Shown here one piece after another: positions 51,568 to 59,373 of a stretch of DNA of 64,000 bases (its first letter is position 1; each line of letters begins with the position of its first letter). A program made the position numbers and the translations under genes. The DNA comes from Actinoplanes xinjiangensis (GTDB lineage: Bacteria; Actinomycetota; Actinomycetes; Mycobacteriales; Micromonosporaceae). The stretch covers positions 124,001-188,000 of the forward strand of contig NZ_QGGR01000013.1 of assembly GCF_003148685.1 (NCBI RefSeq). The letters run 5' to 3'. The notes beneath the pieces are model-generated. The model saw only the letters and a program-made list of their open reading frames with translations, was not told where the DNA came from and searched no databases.

Positions 51568-53196
51568 CTATCGGGTGGCCTGCTTCTCTTTGGCGAGTTC
51601 TTCGGCGGCGCGGTCGCCGCCGGCCTTCTTCCACTGGGTGATGACCTCCGGCCACGAGGAGAGCGGGCGGCGGCCGAAGACGACGGCGGCGATGCCGTCG
51701 CCGATGATCTGGTTGAGCTGCGCGCCGCGGGCGACCTCGGTGGCCGAGCGCAGTCCGACGGCGGGATTCGCGACGCTCTTCGGCAGGCCGGCCCGCTGCC
51801 AGTCGTACGCGGCCTGCGCCTGTTTCGGATAGCCCGGCAGGTAGAGCACCGACGGAGCCACCCCGAGGTACTTGATGGGCAGCAGCGAGTTGTTCTCGGT
51901 GTCGTAGAGCGGGAGGGTCTTCACACCGTCGGCGTCCCTGGTGAAGTGTTTTCCCTCGACGCCGTAGTTGGCCAGTTCGTACTCGGTGGTGCCGAACGGG
52001 GCGCTCAGGTGGTTCACGACCCGCAGCAGGAGTTTGATGCGGGCGTCGTCGGCCTTCTTGAACGCCACGAAACCGAAGAGCCCCGGGCCCTGCCAGGGGG
52101 TGGGTTCGGCACCGTACGGGCGGCCGAGGCCGAGTTCGAAGCGGTTGCCGATGGAGGTGAGCGTCTGGAGGTTGAGGGCGCCGAAGCCGTCGTTCATCGA
52201 CGCCACCGCGCCGTTGTGGAAGTGGGCCTTGAGATCGGTGGAGCTGGCGGTGAGGCTGTCCGGGAAGTGGGTGCGCGCGGCGACGAGCCGGCTCATCACG
52301 TCGAGGGCCTCGGTGAACTGCGGCGTGGTGATGGTGCTGGTGAACGCGCCGCCGGTCTCCGCCCAGCCGTTCGGGGCGCCCAGCGACCCGGCGTGGTAGG
52401 TGATGCCCCCGAGCCCGGTGAACAGCGTCTTGAACCAGCCGACGCCCCACTTGCGGGGCCCGGTGAGTTGCTTCATGGCGTCGATGTACTGCTCGCGGTT
52501 CCAGTCCAGCGCGATGCCGGCCCGGTCCATCACGGTGCGGTTGACGAACAGGCTGTTCGCGGGTTTCGGCCGTTCGAGGGGTACACCGTGGATCCGGCCG
52601 CCGACGCGGCCCATGCCCTGCCACGCGTACGGCGGGATGTTCGCCAAGTTCGGATAGTCCTTGACCGCGTCGCCGCTGAGGTGGGCGGACAGGTCGGCGC
52701 AGCGGGCCTGCACGAACTCCAGCGCGTTGGGCAGGGCCAGGTTGGTGAACATGATGATGTCGGGCAGATCGTCCGTGCCGGCCATCAGGGTGGTCATCTT
52801 CTGGCCGTACTCGGGATCGGGCACCACGATCAGGTCGAGGTCGACGTTGAGTGCCTTGTTGACGGCCTGCCAGAGCTGGTTGGCCTCGACGGGTCGCGGT
52901 GGTGCCCCGAACGTGACGACCATGGCGGTCACCTTCGAACCGTCGCCGACGGTGTCGGTGACCGACCGGGTGAGCTTCTGCGGATAGGTGAGGTAGAGCG
53001 GCTGGACGCCGGTGTCGTCGCCGGGCGCGTCCGGGGCCGGCCCCGGGAAGGGCACGTGGGTGGGCCACGGCGCGAGGTCCTTGCCGGCGTTGGAGACGTC
53101 GCCGCGGCCACCGCCGCCTCCGCCGCAGCCGCTGAGCAGGCCGGCGCCGGCGAGGGTGAGCAGTGTCCGGCGCTTGATGGGGGACGACACGGTCAT
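51568..53196 (-). CDS. extracellular solute-binding lipoprotein (LplA-like)
   Basis: 542 residues. KRRTLLTLAGAGLLSGC gives a twin-arginine lipoprotein signal with lipobox cysteine C24. The rest is a large type 1 binding protein (ABC sugar family 1; VNKALNVDLDLIVVPDPEYGQKM, LPDIIMFTN, WGVGWFKTLF). The length of about 540 residues is typical of LplA/YtcQ proteins that bind pectin-derived oligosaccharides. Two permeases are upstream and no ATPase is present, so a shared MsiK-type ATPase is expected. Confidence 0.9.
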   Translation of the reverse strand: MTVSSPIKRRTLLTLAGAGLLSGCGGGGGGRGDVSNAGKDLAPWPTHVPFPGPAPDAPGDDTGVQPLYLTYPQKLTRSVTDTVGDGSKVTAMVVTFGAPPRPVEANQLWQAVNKALNVDLDLIVVPDPEYGQKMTTLMAGTDDLPDIIMFTNLALPNALEFVQARCADLSAHLSGDAVKDYPNLANIPPYAWQGMGRVGGRIHGVPLERPKPANSLFVNRTVMDRAGIALDWNREQYIDAMKQLTGPRKWGVGWFKTLFTGLGGITYHAGSLGAPNGWAETGGAFTSTITTPQFTEALDVMSRLVAARTHFPDSLTASSTDLKAHFHNGAVASMNDGFGALNLQTLTSIGNRFELGLGRPYGAEPTPWQGPGLFGFVAFKKADDARIKLLLRVVNHLSAPFGTTEYELANYGVEGKHFTRDADGVKTLPLYDTENNSLLPIKYLGVAPSVLYLPGYPKQAQAAYDWQRAGLPKSVANPAVGLRSATEVARGAQLNQIIGDGIAAVVFGRRPLSSWPEVITQWKKAGGDRAAEELAKEKQATR

Positions 53197-53205
53197 CGCC
53201 TCTTC

Positions 53206-54087
53206 CTAGGCTTTGAGGGCGCCGGTGAGTACGCCCTTGACGAAGTAGCGCTGCACGAACGGGTAGACGCAGACGATGGGGACGGTCGCCAGGACGACGA
53301 CGGCCATCTGAACGGACTGGGGGGAGGCGCCGGCGACCTCGCCGCTGTTCTCGGCGATCGCGGCGCCACCGGTGACGTACTGGCGCAGGACGGTGCCGAT
53401 CGGCCACTTCGTCTGGTCGTTGAAGTAGATGATCGCCTCGAAGAACCGGTTCCAGTAGCCGACCGCGTAGAACAGGCCGATGACGGCGATGACCGCCTTC
53501 GACAGCGGCAGCACGATGCGGCGCAGGATGGCGAACTCGCCGGCCCCGTCGATGCGGGCCGCGTCGAGCAGCTCACCGGGGATCGACTGGAAGAACCCGC
53601 GCATGACGACCAGATTGAAGACGTTGACCAGGAACGGCAGGATCAGCGCCGCGTACTGGTCGAACAGGCCGGTGCCGCGGACCACCAGGAACAGCGGGAC
53701 CATGCCGGGCGGGAACAGGAAGGTGAACAGCACCAGCAGCAGCATCGGCCGGCCGCCGTACACCCGGGGGCGGCTGAGCGTGTAGGCCAGGCCGATCGTG
53801 CTGGCCAGGCTCAGGGCGGTGCCGGCGATGGTGACACCGGCGCTGACCAGCAGGGCGCGGGAGATGATGCCCCCACTGAGGACGGCCGTGTAGGCCTCGG
53901 TGGACCAGGTGCGGGGCCAGATCACCCAGCCGCCGTTGGCGATGACGTCCTGCGGGTCGGCGAGGCTGGTGGCCAGCACGGTCCACATCGGGAACAGCAC
54001 CAGCAGCACGATGACGGCGAGCGCGGCGCCCTTGAGGACACGGACTGCCGCGGTGGGGCGGCCCTGCCAGGCCGGATAGGTGCTCAT
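53206..54087 (-). CDS. ABC transporter permease (LplC/carbohydrate type)
   Basis: 293 residues from ATG 54087, which overlaps the stop of the other permease (ATGA). Six TM segments and the EAA loop (IPGELLDAARIDGAGEFAILRRIVLPLSK) are clear. The N-terminal longer segment and the FFQSIPGELLDAARIDGAG wording match LplC/CUT1-type permeases. It pairs with the next permease. Confidence 0.93.
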   Translation of the reverse strand: MSTYPAWQGRPTAAVRVLKGAALAVIVLLVLFPMWTVLATSLADPQDVIANGGWVIWPRTWSTEAYTAVLSGGIISRALLVSAGVTIAGTALSLASTIGLAYTLSRPRVYGGRPMLLLVLFTFLFPPGMVPLFLVVRGTGLFDQYAALILPFLVNVFNLVVMRGFFQSIPGELLDAARIDGAGEFAILRRIVLPLSKAVIAVIGLFYAVGYWNRFFEAIIYFNDQTKWPIGTVLRQYVTGGAAIAENSGEVAGASPQSVQMAVVVLATVPIVCVYPFVQRYFVKGVLTGALKA

Positions 54088-55046
54088 CGCCGGTACACCC
54101 CCTGCTCGCCGAGCCGGTGCGCGATCTTGTTGGCGGCGTAGATGAGGGCCACACCGACGACGCCCTTGAACAGCCCCACGGCGGCGGCGTAGCCGAAGTC
54201 GCCGTCGGCGAAGCCGGTGAAGTAGACGAAGGTGTCGAGCACCTCGCCGGCCTCCGGGCCGACGGCCTGCCGTTGCAGGAAGAACTGCTCGAAGCCGATC
54301 GAGAGGAACTCGCCGAGGCGCAGCACCAGCAGCAGCACGATGACCGCGCGGATGGACGGCAGCGTCACGTGCCACAGCCGCCGTCCCCAGCCGGCGCCGT
54401 CGAGTGCCGAGGCCTCGTAGAGCTGCTGGTCGACCTGGGTCAGCGCGGCCAGGAAGATGATGGTGGCCCAGCCGCACTCCTTCCAGATGAGCTGGACGAC
54501 CACGAGCGGCCGGTACAGGTCGGGATTGCCGATGATCGAGATGCCGCCGATGCCGAGGTCGGAGAACCAGCCGTTGAGCACACCGGCGCCACCGAGCATG
54601 TGCTGGAACAGGGCGATGACGATCACCCAGGACAGGAAGTGCGGCAGGTAGACGACGCTCTGCACGAAGCGGCGCAGCACGTCGCCGACGATGCTGTGCA
54701 GCAGCAGCGCCAGGGCGAGCGGCGCCGGGAAGAAGAAGACCAGCTGGAGTACGGCGATGAGCAGCGTGTTGCCGACGGCGCTCCAGAAGCCCGGGTCGTC
54801 GACCATCCGCTGGAAGTTGGCCAGGCCGACCCATTCGCTGTCGCGCAGTCCCAGGAACGGCACGTACTCCTGGAACGCCAGCGCGTTGCCGAACAGTGAG
54901 CCGTAGTGGAACACCAGGAAGTAGAGCAGGGCGGGCGCGGCCAGAAGCAGCAGCACACGGTCGGCGCGCGCCCGGCTCCGGCGCGGCCGTGGCGGCGGTG
55001 TCTCCACGCCGGGCGGCGCGACATCGACAGTGATCTGTGTCGTCAC
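54084..55046 (-). CDS. ABC transporter permease (LplB/carbohydrate type)
   Basis: 320 residues from GTG 55046. Six TM segments, EAA loop QLYEASALDGAGWGRRLWHVTLPSI. The N-terminal 30 residues are Pro/Arg-rich and cytosolic. The GTG lies six bases after the -10 TAGTTT, so the mRNA is predicted to be leaderless. It is the first gene of the operon permease-permease-binding protein-PL26. Confidence 0.93.
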   Translation of the reverse strand: MTTQITVDVAPPGVETPPPRPRRSRARADRVLLLLAAPALLYFLVFHYGSLFGNALAFQEYVPFLGLRDSEWVGLANFQRMVDDPGFWSAVGNTLLIAVLQLVFFFPAPLALALLLHSIVGDVLRRFVQSVVYLPHFLSWVIVIALFQHMLGGAGVLNGWFSDLGIGGISIIGNPDLYRPLVVVQLIWKECGWATIIFLAALTQVDQQLYEASALDGAGWGRRLWHVTLPSIRAVIVLLLVLRLGEFLSIGFEQFFLQRQAVGPEAGEVLDTFVYFTGFADGDFGYAAAVGLFKGVVGVALIYAANKIAHRLGEQGVYRR

Positions 55047-55052
55047 GGTGCC

Positions 55053-55081
55053 AAACTAAAACGGTTACAGAATCGAGTCAA
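55053..55081 (-). promoter_or_regulatory. leaderless promoter of the transporter/PL26 operon with LacI box
   Basis: Minus strand TTGACT (55081-55076), 17-nt spacer, TAGTTT (55058-55053), then six bases to GTG 55046. The LacI-type box ACTAAAACGGTTACAG (55055-55070) overlaps the spacer and -10. Confidence 0.7.
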
Positions 55082-55085
55082 GAGA

Positions 55086-55138
55086 TTCACAAGCGTGTAC
55101 GTTCTCGGTACCGTAAACAAGGGTGGAAACGTTTACAC
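55086..55138 (+). promoter_or_regulatory. promoter and LacI box of the dehydrogenase/DUF2264 operon
   Basis: TTCACA (55086-55091), 17-nt spacer, TACCGT (55109-55114), start at about 55121. The box GTGGAAACGTTTACAC (55123-55138) begins exactly at the GTG start codon, with a GTAAAC half-site at 55113-55118. It is one of at least four copies of this operator family in the locus. Confidence 0.65.
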
Positions 55139-56130
55139 GACCGACCGCCGTTTTCGCCATGGCCTCGTGGGCCCGCGACGGCGCCTTCCCGCCCGACGTC
55201 ATGGACCGGCTCTGCCGGCTCGTCGATCTCGATCCGGCACTCACGCTGACCACCTTCGACGCCCCGGCCGCGACCACGGCCCTGCGTCACGCCGACATCC
55301 TGATCACCGGCTGGGGCTGTCCCCGGGTCGGCGGCGCGGTCCTGCGTGCCGCGCCACGGCTGCGTGCCTGCGTGCACGCCGCCGGCTCGGTGAAGAGACT
55401 GCTCGACCCGGTCGTCTTCCAGCGCGGCCTGACCGTCTCGTCGGCCGCCGACGCCAACGCGGTCCCGGTCGCGGAGTACACGATCGCCATGCTGGTGCTC
55501 GCCGCGAAGCAGGCGCTCACCCTCTCCCGGCAGTACGGCTCCACCGGCCGCATGCCGGGCGTGCCACCGGCCGGCGGGCTGCTCGGCGCCACCGTCGGCG
55601 TGGTGGGCGCCTCGCGCATCGGCCGCATGGTGCTCGCCCGCCTGACCGACTTCGGCGTCACCCGGCTGCTGCACGATCCGACGATCCCGCCCGAGCAGGC
55701 CGCCCGCCTCGGCGCCGAACCGGTCGACCTCGACGAACTGTGCCGCCGCAGCGACCTGCTGACCGTGCACGCCCCCGCCCTGCCGCAGACCCGGCACCTG
55801 CTCGACGACCGGCGCCTCGCCCTGATGCCGGACGGCGCCGTCCTGATCAACACGGCACGCGGCTCCCTGGTGGACACCGCGGCGCTCCTGCGGCACTGCG
55901 CCGGCGGCCGCATCTCCGCCGTCCTCGACGTCACCGATCCCGAACCGCTGCCCCCGGGACACCCCCTGCTCAGCCTGCCGAACGTCCACATCACCCCGCA
56001 CCTCGCCGGCGCACAGGGGCGGGAGATGCGGCGGCTCGGCGAGTTCGCCACCGCCGAGATCGACCGGCTGCTGAACGGCCGGCCGCTGCTCGGCGCGGTC
56101 AGCGCCGGCGACCTGGCCCTGAGCGCATGA
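55123..56130 (+). CDS. D-isomer-specific 2-hydroxyacid dehydrogenase
   Basis: 335 residues. NAD-binding GATVGVVGASRIGRMVLARL (GxGxxG with one A), substrate/NAD segments INTARGSLVDTAALL, and VLDVTDPEPLPPGHPL-type C-terminal region with catalytic Arg (TARGS), Glu and His (HITPH). The GTG start lies on the operator and close to the predicted transcription start. Within the locus it likely handles a 2-hydroxy or 2-keto acid from galacturonate breakdown. Its stop overlaps the DUF2264 start. Confidence 0.9.
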   Translation: METFTRPTAVFAMASWARDGAFPPDVMDRLCRLVDLDPALTLTTFDAPAATTALRHADILITGWGCPRVGGAVLRAAPRLRACVHAAGSVKRLLDPVVFQRGLTVSSAADANAVPVAEYTIAMLVLAAKQALTLSRQYGSTGRMPGVPPAGGLLGATVGVVGASRIGRMVLARLTDFGVTRLLHDPTIPPEQAARLGAEPVDLDELCRRSDLLTVHAPALPQTRHLLDDRRLALMPDGAVLINTARGSLVDTAALLRHCAGGRISAVLDVTDPEPLPPGHPLLSLPNVHITPHLAGAQGREMRRLGEFATAEIDRLLNGRPLLGAVSAGDLALSA

Positions 56131-57968
56131 CCGGCGCGACGCGAGCGCACTGGGAGGCGGCGGCCGACCGGCTGCTCGACGCCGTGACGCCCTACGCGAC
56201 CGACGGTTTTGCCCAATACCGGCTGCCGGGACGGCCCGGTATCGCCGGACCCGGGAGCGACGGGTTGGAGGGGTACGCCCGGACGTTCCTGCTGGCGGCG
56301 TTCCGGATCGCCGGCGCCCGTGGCGACGTACCGCCCGCCCTCCTCGAACGCTACGCGGCCGGCCTCGTCGCCGGCACCGACCCCGCACACCCCTACGCCT
56401 GGCCGCCGCTGACCGACATGAGCCAGCCCCTGGTCGAAGCCGCGAGCATCGCCCTGGCACTGCACGAGACCCGCCCCTGGCTCTACGACCGGCTCACCGG
56501 CGCCCAGCAGGAACGGGTCGTGCACTGGCTGTCCGGCATGATCGGCGCCCGGACGCCCCCGAACAACTGGATCCTGTTCCAGGCCGTCGTCGAGCAGTTC
56601 CTCGCCGACGCCGGCGGGCCGCACGAGCCGGGTGAGATCACCGGTGCCCTGGACCGCATCGAGGACTGGTACCACGGCGACGGCTGGTACAGCGACGGCG
56701 CCGGCCAGTGCTTCGACTACTACTCCGGCTGGGCCATGCACCTCTATCCGGTGCTGTGGGCACGGATGAGCGGCGACACCGACCGCGCACGCCGGTACGC
56801 CGGCCGCCTGCACACCTTCCTCGACCAGTACCAGCACCTGTTCGCCGACAACGGGGCGCCGGTGCATCAGGGCCGCTCGCTGACCTACCGGTTCGCCACG
56901 GTCGCGCCGCTGTGGCTCGGCGCCCTGGTCGGCGCCACCCCCCTGTCGCCGGGCACCACGAGCCGGATCACCGGTGCGGCGCTGCGGTACTTCGCCGACC
57001 GCGGGGCGCCGGACGAGAGGGGTCTGCTGCCGCTCGGCTGGCACGGTGCGTTCGCGCCGGTGGTGCAGCCGTACTCCGGCCCCGCGTCGCCGTACTGGGC
57101 GTCGAAGGCCTTCCTCGGGCTGCTGCTACCCGCCGGCCATCCGGTGTGGACCGCACCCGGGCAGCCCCCGGCCGGCGACGTGGTGCAGGCGATGCCCGCA
57201 CCCGGATGGCTCGTGCAGTCCACCCGGTCCGACGGCGTGGTGCGGCTGATCAACCACGGCAGCGACCGCGCGCGCAAGGCCCGGCCCGGGGTCCCGCCGG
57301 ACCCGCTGTACCTGCGGCTGGCGTACAGCAGCCACACCGGTCCGCAGATGGACGAGGCGTCGCACACCGATCCGGTCGACAACCACGTGGCCGTCCTCGC
57401 TCCGGACGGCACCGTCGCCCTGCGGCGCCGCATCTCCCGGGTGATGATCGCCGACGGGTGCGCCGCCTCCTCCTACGAGGACGTGCTGCCCACCGGAGCG
57501 GTACGCGTCGTGGTCGCCTCGGTGGTACACGGGCCCCTCGAGGCGCGGATCGTGCAGGTCACCGCTCCACCCGGGCACCGGGTACGCGCCGGCGGGTACG
57601 CGCTCGCCGGCTCCCGGCCGCCGGCCGTCGAGGCCGAGGGCGCCGCAGTGGTGGTGTCCCGCCCGGACGGACTGCGCAGTGCGGTACACGGGCTGCACGG
57701 GTTCAGCGGTGCGGCGGCCCGCGAGGCGGTGGGCGCCGACGCGTTCGGTGAGCACTCCGCGACGCCGTACCTGATCGGTGAGCATCCCGGCGGCACCCGC
57801 TGGTACGTCCTGCTGGTCGCGCTGACCTCCGGCCCGGTCCGGTCGTGCTCGGCCCAGGTCGGCACGGGTGTGACCCTGCGCTGGCACGACGGTGAACAGG
57901 CCACGGTGACGCTGGACCCGGCCCCGTCCTTCCAGCGGCGGCCGGCAGCACCCACAGCAGAAAGGTAA
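56127..57968 (+). CDS. DUF2264 family protein (putative glycanase)
   Basis: 613 residues from ATG 56127, overlapping the previous TGA (ATGA). DUF2264 proteins have an (alpha/alpha) barrel: GLEGYARTFLLAAFR, PPNNWILFQAVVEQFL, EDWYHGDGWYSDGAGQCFDYY and GRSLTYRF. They occur in pectin loci and are thought to be lyases or hydrolases of unsaturated oligosaccharides. There is no signal peptide, so it acts on imported sugar. Operator B overlaps its stop codon. Confidence 0.85.
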   Translation: MTGATRAHWEAAADRLLDAVTPYATDGFAQYRLPGRPGIAGPGSDGLEGYARTFLLAAFRIAGARGDVPPALLERYAAGLVAGTDPAHPYAWPPLTDMSQPLVEAASIALALHETRPWLYDRLTGAQQERVVHWLSGMIGARTPPNNWILFQAVVEQFLADAGGPHEPGEITGALDRIEDWYHGDGWYSDGAGQCFDYYSGWAMHLYPVLWARMSGDTDRARRYAGRLHTFLDQYQHLFADNGAPVHQGRSLTYRFATVAPLWLGALVGATPLSPGTTSRITGAALRYFADRGAPDERGLLPLGWHGAFAPVVQPYSGPASPYWASKAFLGLLLPAGHPVWTAPGQPPAGDVVQAMPAPGWLVQSTRSDGVVRLINHGSDRARKARPGVPPDPLYLRLAYSSHTGPQMDEASHTDPVDNHVAVLAPDGTVALRRRISRVMIADGCAASSYEDVLPTGAVRVVVASVVHGPLEARIVQVTAPPGHRVRAGGYALAGSRPPAVEAEGAAVVVSRPDGLRSAVHGLHGFSGAAAREAVGADAFGEHSATPYLIGEHPGGTRWYVLLVALTSGPVRSCSAQVGTGVTLRWHDGEQATVTLDPAPSFQRRPAAPTAER

Positions 57969-57979
57969 ACCGGTTACAC
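57964..57979. promoter_or_regulatory. LacI box upstream of the LacI gene
   Basis: GGTAAACCGGTTACAC spans the stop codon of the DUF2264 gene and lies 38 bases before the repressor start, suggesting autoregulation. It fits the same consensus, GGTAAAMCGGTTWCAC. Confidence 0.75.
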
Positions 57980-58016
57980 TGCGTTTCACATCCATGCCGT
58001 CGAAGCCGGAGGGCCC

Positions 58017-59090
58017 ATGCCACGCCGCGCCGCACCGCCGGAGCAGCCCGGCCGGCGCCCGACGATCCGCGACGTCGCCGCGGCGGCCGGCGTCTCGATC
58101 GCCACCGTCTCGCGCATCCTCGGCGGCACCTACTCCAGCGCTCCCACCACCCGCAAACGGGTGATGCGCGCGGTCCGCGAGCTGGACTACGTCGCCAACG
58201 CCCACGCCCGCGCCCTCTCCGGCGGAGCGACCAAGACGATCGCCATCATCGTCAACTCGGTCATCTCGCCGTACTACGCGAACGTGGCCCAGGGCGCCCA
58301 GAGCCAGGCCGCCCAGGACGACCGGCTCTGCCTGATCGGTACGACCGGCGGTGACCCGGCCCGCGAGCTCGCCACCATGCGCCTGATGCGCGAGGCCCAC
58401 GCCGACGCGGTGATCGTGGTCGGCAACGTCGTCGACGACGAGGACTACCGGGAACGGATGCGCGACTACGCGCACGCCCTCACGGCGGCCGGCTCGCAGC
58501 TCGTGCTCTGCGGCCGCCCGCCGCTCGGCCCCGACCTGCCGACCGTGGTGGTGGAGTTCGACAACACCGGCGGCGCCCGCGCGGCCACCAGCCACCTGCT
58601 GTCGGCCGGGCACCGCCGTATCCTCTACCTGGGCCACCGGCCCGGCTACACCACCTCGGAGGGCCGCATCGCCGGTTACCGCGGGGCGCTCGCCGCATTC
58701 CGCCTCGACAACGACCCGGCCCTGGAGGTCGAGGGCACCCTGGAACGCTCCGAGGGCTACCGGATGATGCGCCGGCGCCTCGACGCGGGACCGCCCGACT
58801 TCACCGCGGTGCTCGCCGCCAACGACCTGGTCGCCGCCGGCGCCCGCCAGGCCCTGCTCGAGCGCGGCCTGCGCATCCCCGACGACATCTCCATGATCGG
58901 GTATGACGATCTGCCGCCCTCCGCGGACATCGGCCTGACCACGGTCCACGTGCCGCACGAGGAACTCGGTCGTACCGCGGTGCGCCTGGCGCTGGAGCGG
59001 GAGGAGAACAGCACCGCCCCGCCCCAGCACGTCGTCCTCGGCACCCACATCGTCGTCCGCGACTCGGTCCGCCCGATCCCGCCGTCATGA
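58017..59090 (+). CDS. LacI family repressor of the rhamnogalacturonan locus
   Basis: 357 residues: LacI HTH (TIRDVAAAAGVSIATVSRIL) with hinge helix ANAHARALSGG, then a periplasmic-binding-protein-like effector domain (TIAIIVNSVISPYYANVA, GHRRILYLGH, FTAVLAANDLVAAG, ISMIGYDDL). ATG 58017 has GGAGGG. Boxes at 55055, 55123, 57964 and 59231 flank all four transcription units around it, so this is the probable local regulator; the inducer is likely a pectin-derived mono- or oligosaccharide. Confidence 0.92.
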   Translation: MPRRAAPPEQPGRRPTIRDVAAAAGVSIATVSRILGGTYSSAPTTRKRVMRAVRELDYVANAHARALSGGATKTIAIIVNSVISPYYANVAQGAQSQAAQDDRLCLIGTTGGDPARELATMRLMREAHADAVIVVGNVVDDEDYRERMRDYAHALTAAGSQLVLCGRPPLGPDLPTVVVEFDNTGGARAATSHLLSAGHRRILYLGHRPGYTTSEGRIAGYRGALAAFRLDNDPALEVEGTLERSEGYRMMRRRLDAGPPDFTAVLAANDLVAAGARQALLERGLRIPDDISMIGYDDLPPSADIGLTTVHVPHEELGRTAVRLALEREENSTAPPQHVVLGTHIVVRDSVRPIPPS

Positions 59091-59194
59091 CCTCGCGCAT
59101 CCCGGTGCGCGGACCCTCCGGGCCGCGCCGGTAGGCCGTCCCGGAGCTCCCGGCCGCGACCGTACGCCCACCGGTGGTAAACGCTTGCGCGCCA

Positions 59195-59246
59195 TTGACA
59201 TCCGTCTGTGCGCCGTGTTCCGATCCCAGAGGTAAAACGGTTTCAC
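59195..59246 (+). promoter_or_regulatory. promoter region of the PL11 gene with LacI box
   Basis: A perfect TTGACA -35 (59195-59200) has only a weak -10 (TCCGAT, 59219-59224). The box GGTAAAACGGTTTCAC (59231-59246) lies just downstream, near the start point. A partial copy GGTAAACGCTTGC lies at 59176-59188. The leader to ATG 59374 is about 140 nt. Confidence 0.6.
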
Positions 59247-59373
59247 GCACCGTTGCCCTCCGGATCGCGGGGGCGGCCGACATCCCCCTCGACGGTCGGC
59301 GCCCACCTGATCCGGATCATCCCCCTGCTCCCGGTGGCGGCCGGGCGCCGAGTCCGTGTGAAAGAGGTTCGTC

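Noticed and set aside
57126..59048. Minus-strand frame opposite DUF2264 and the LacI gene
   Set aside because: Both plus-strand genes are supported by domains, ATG/GGAGGG starts and operators.
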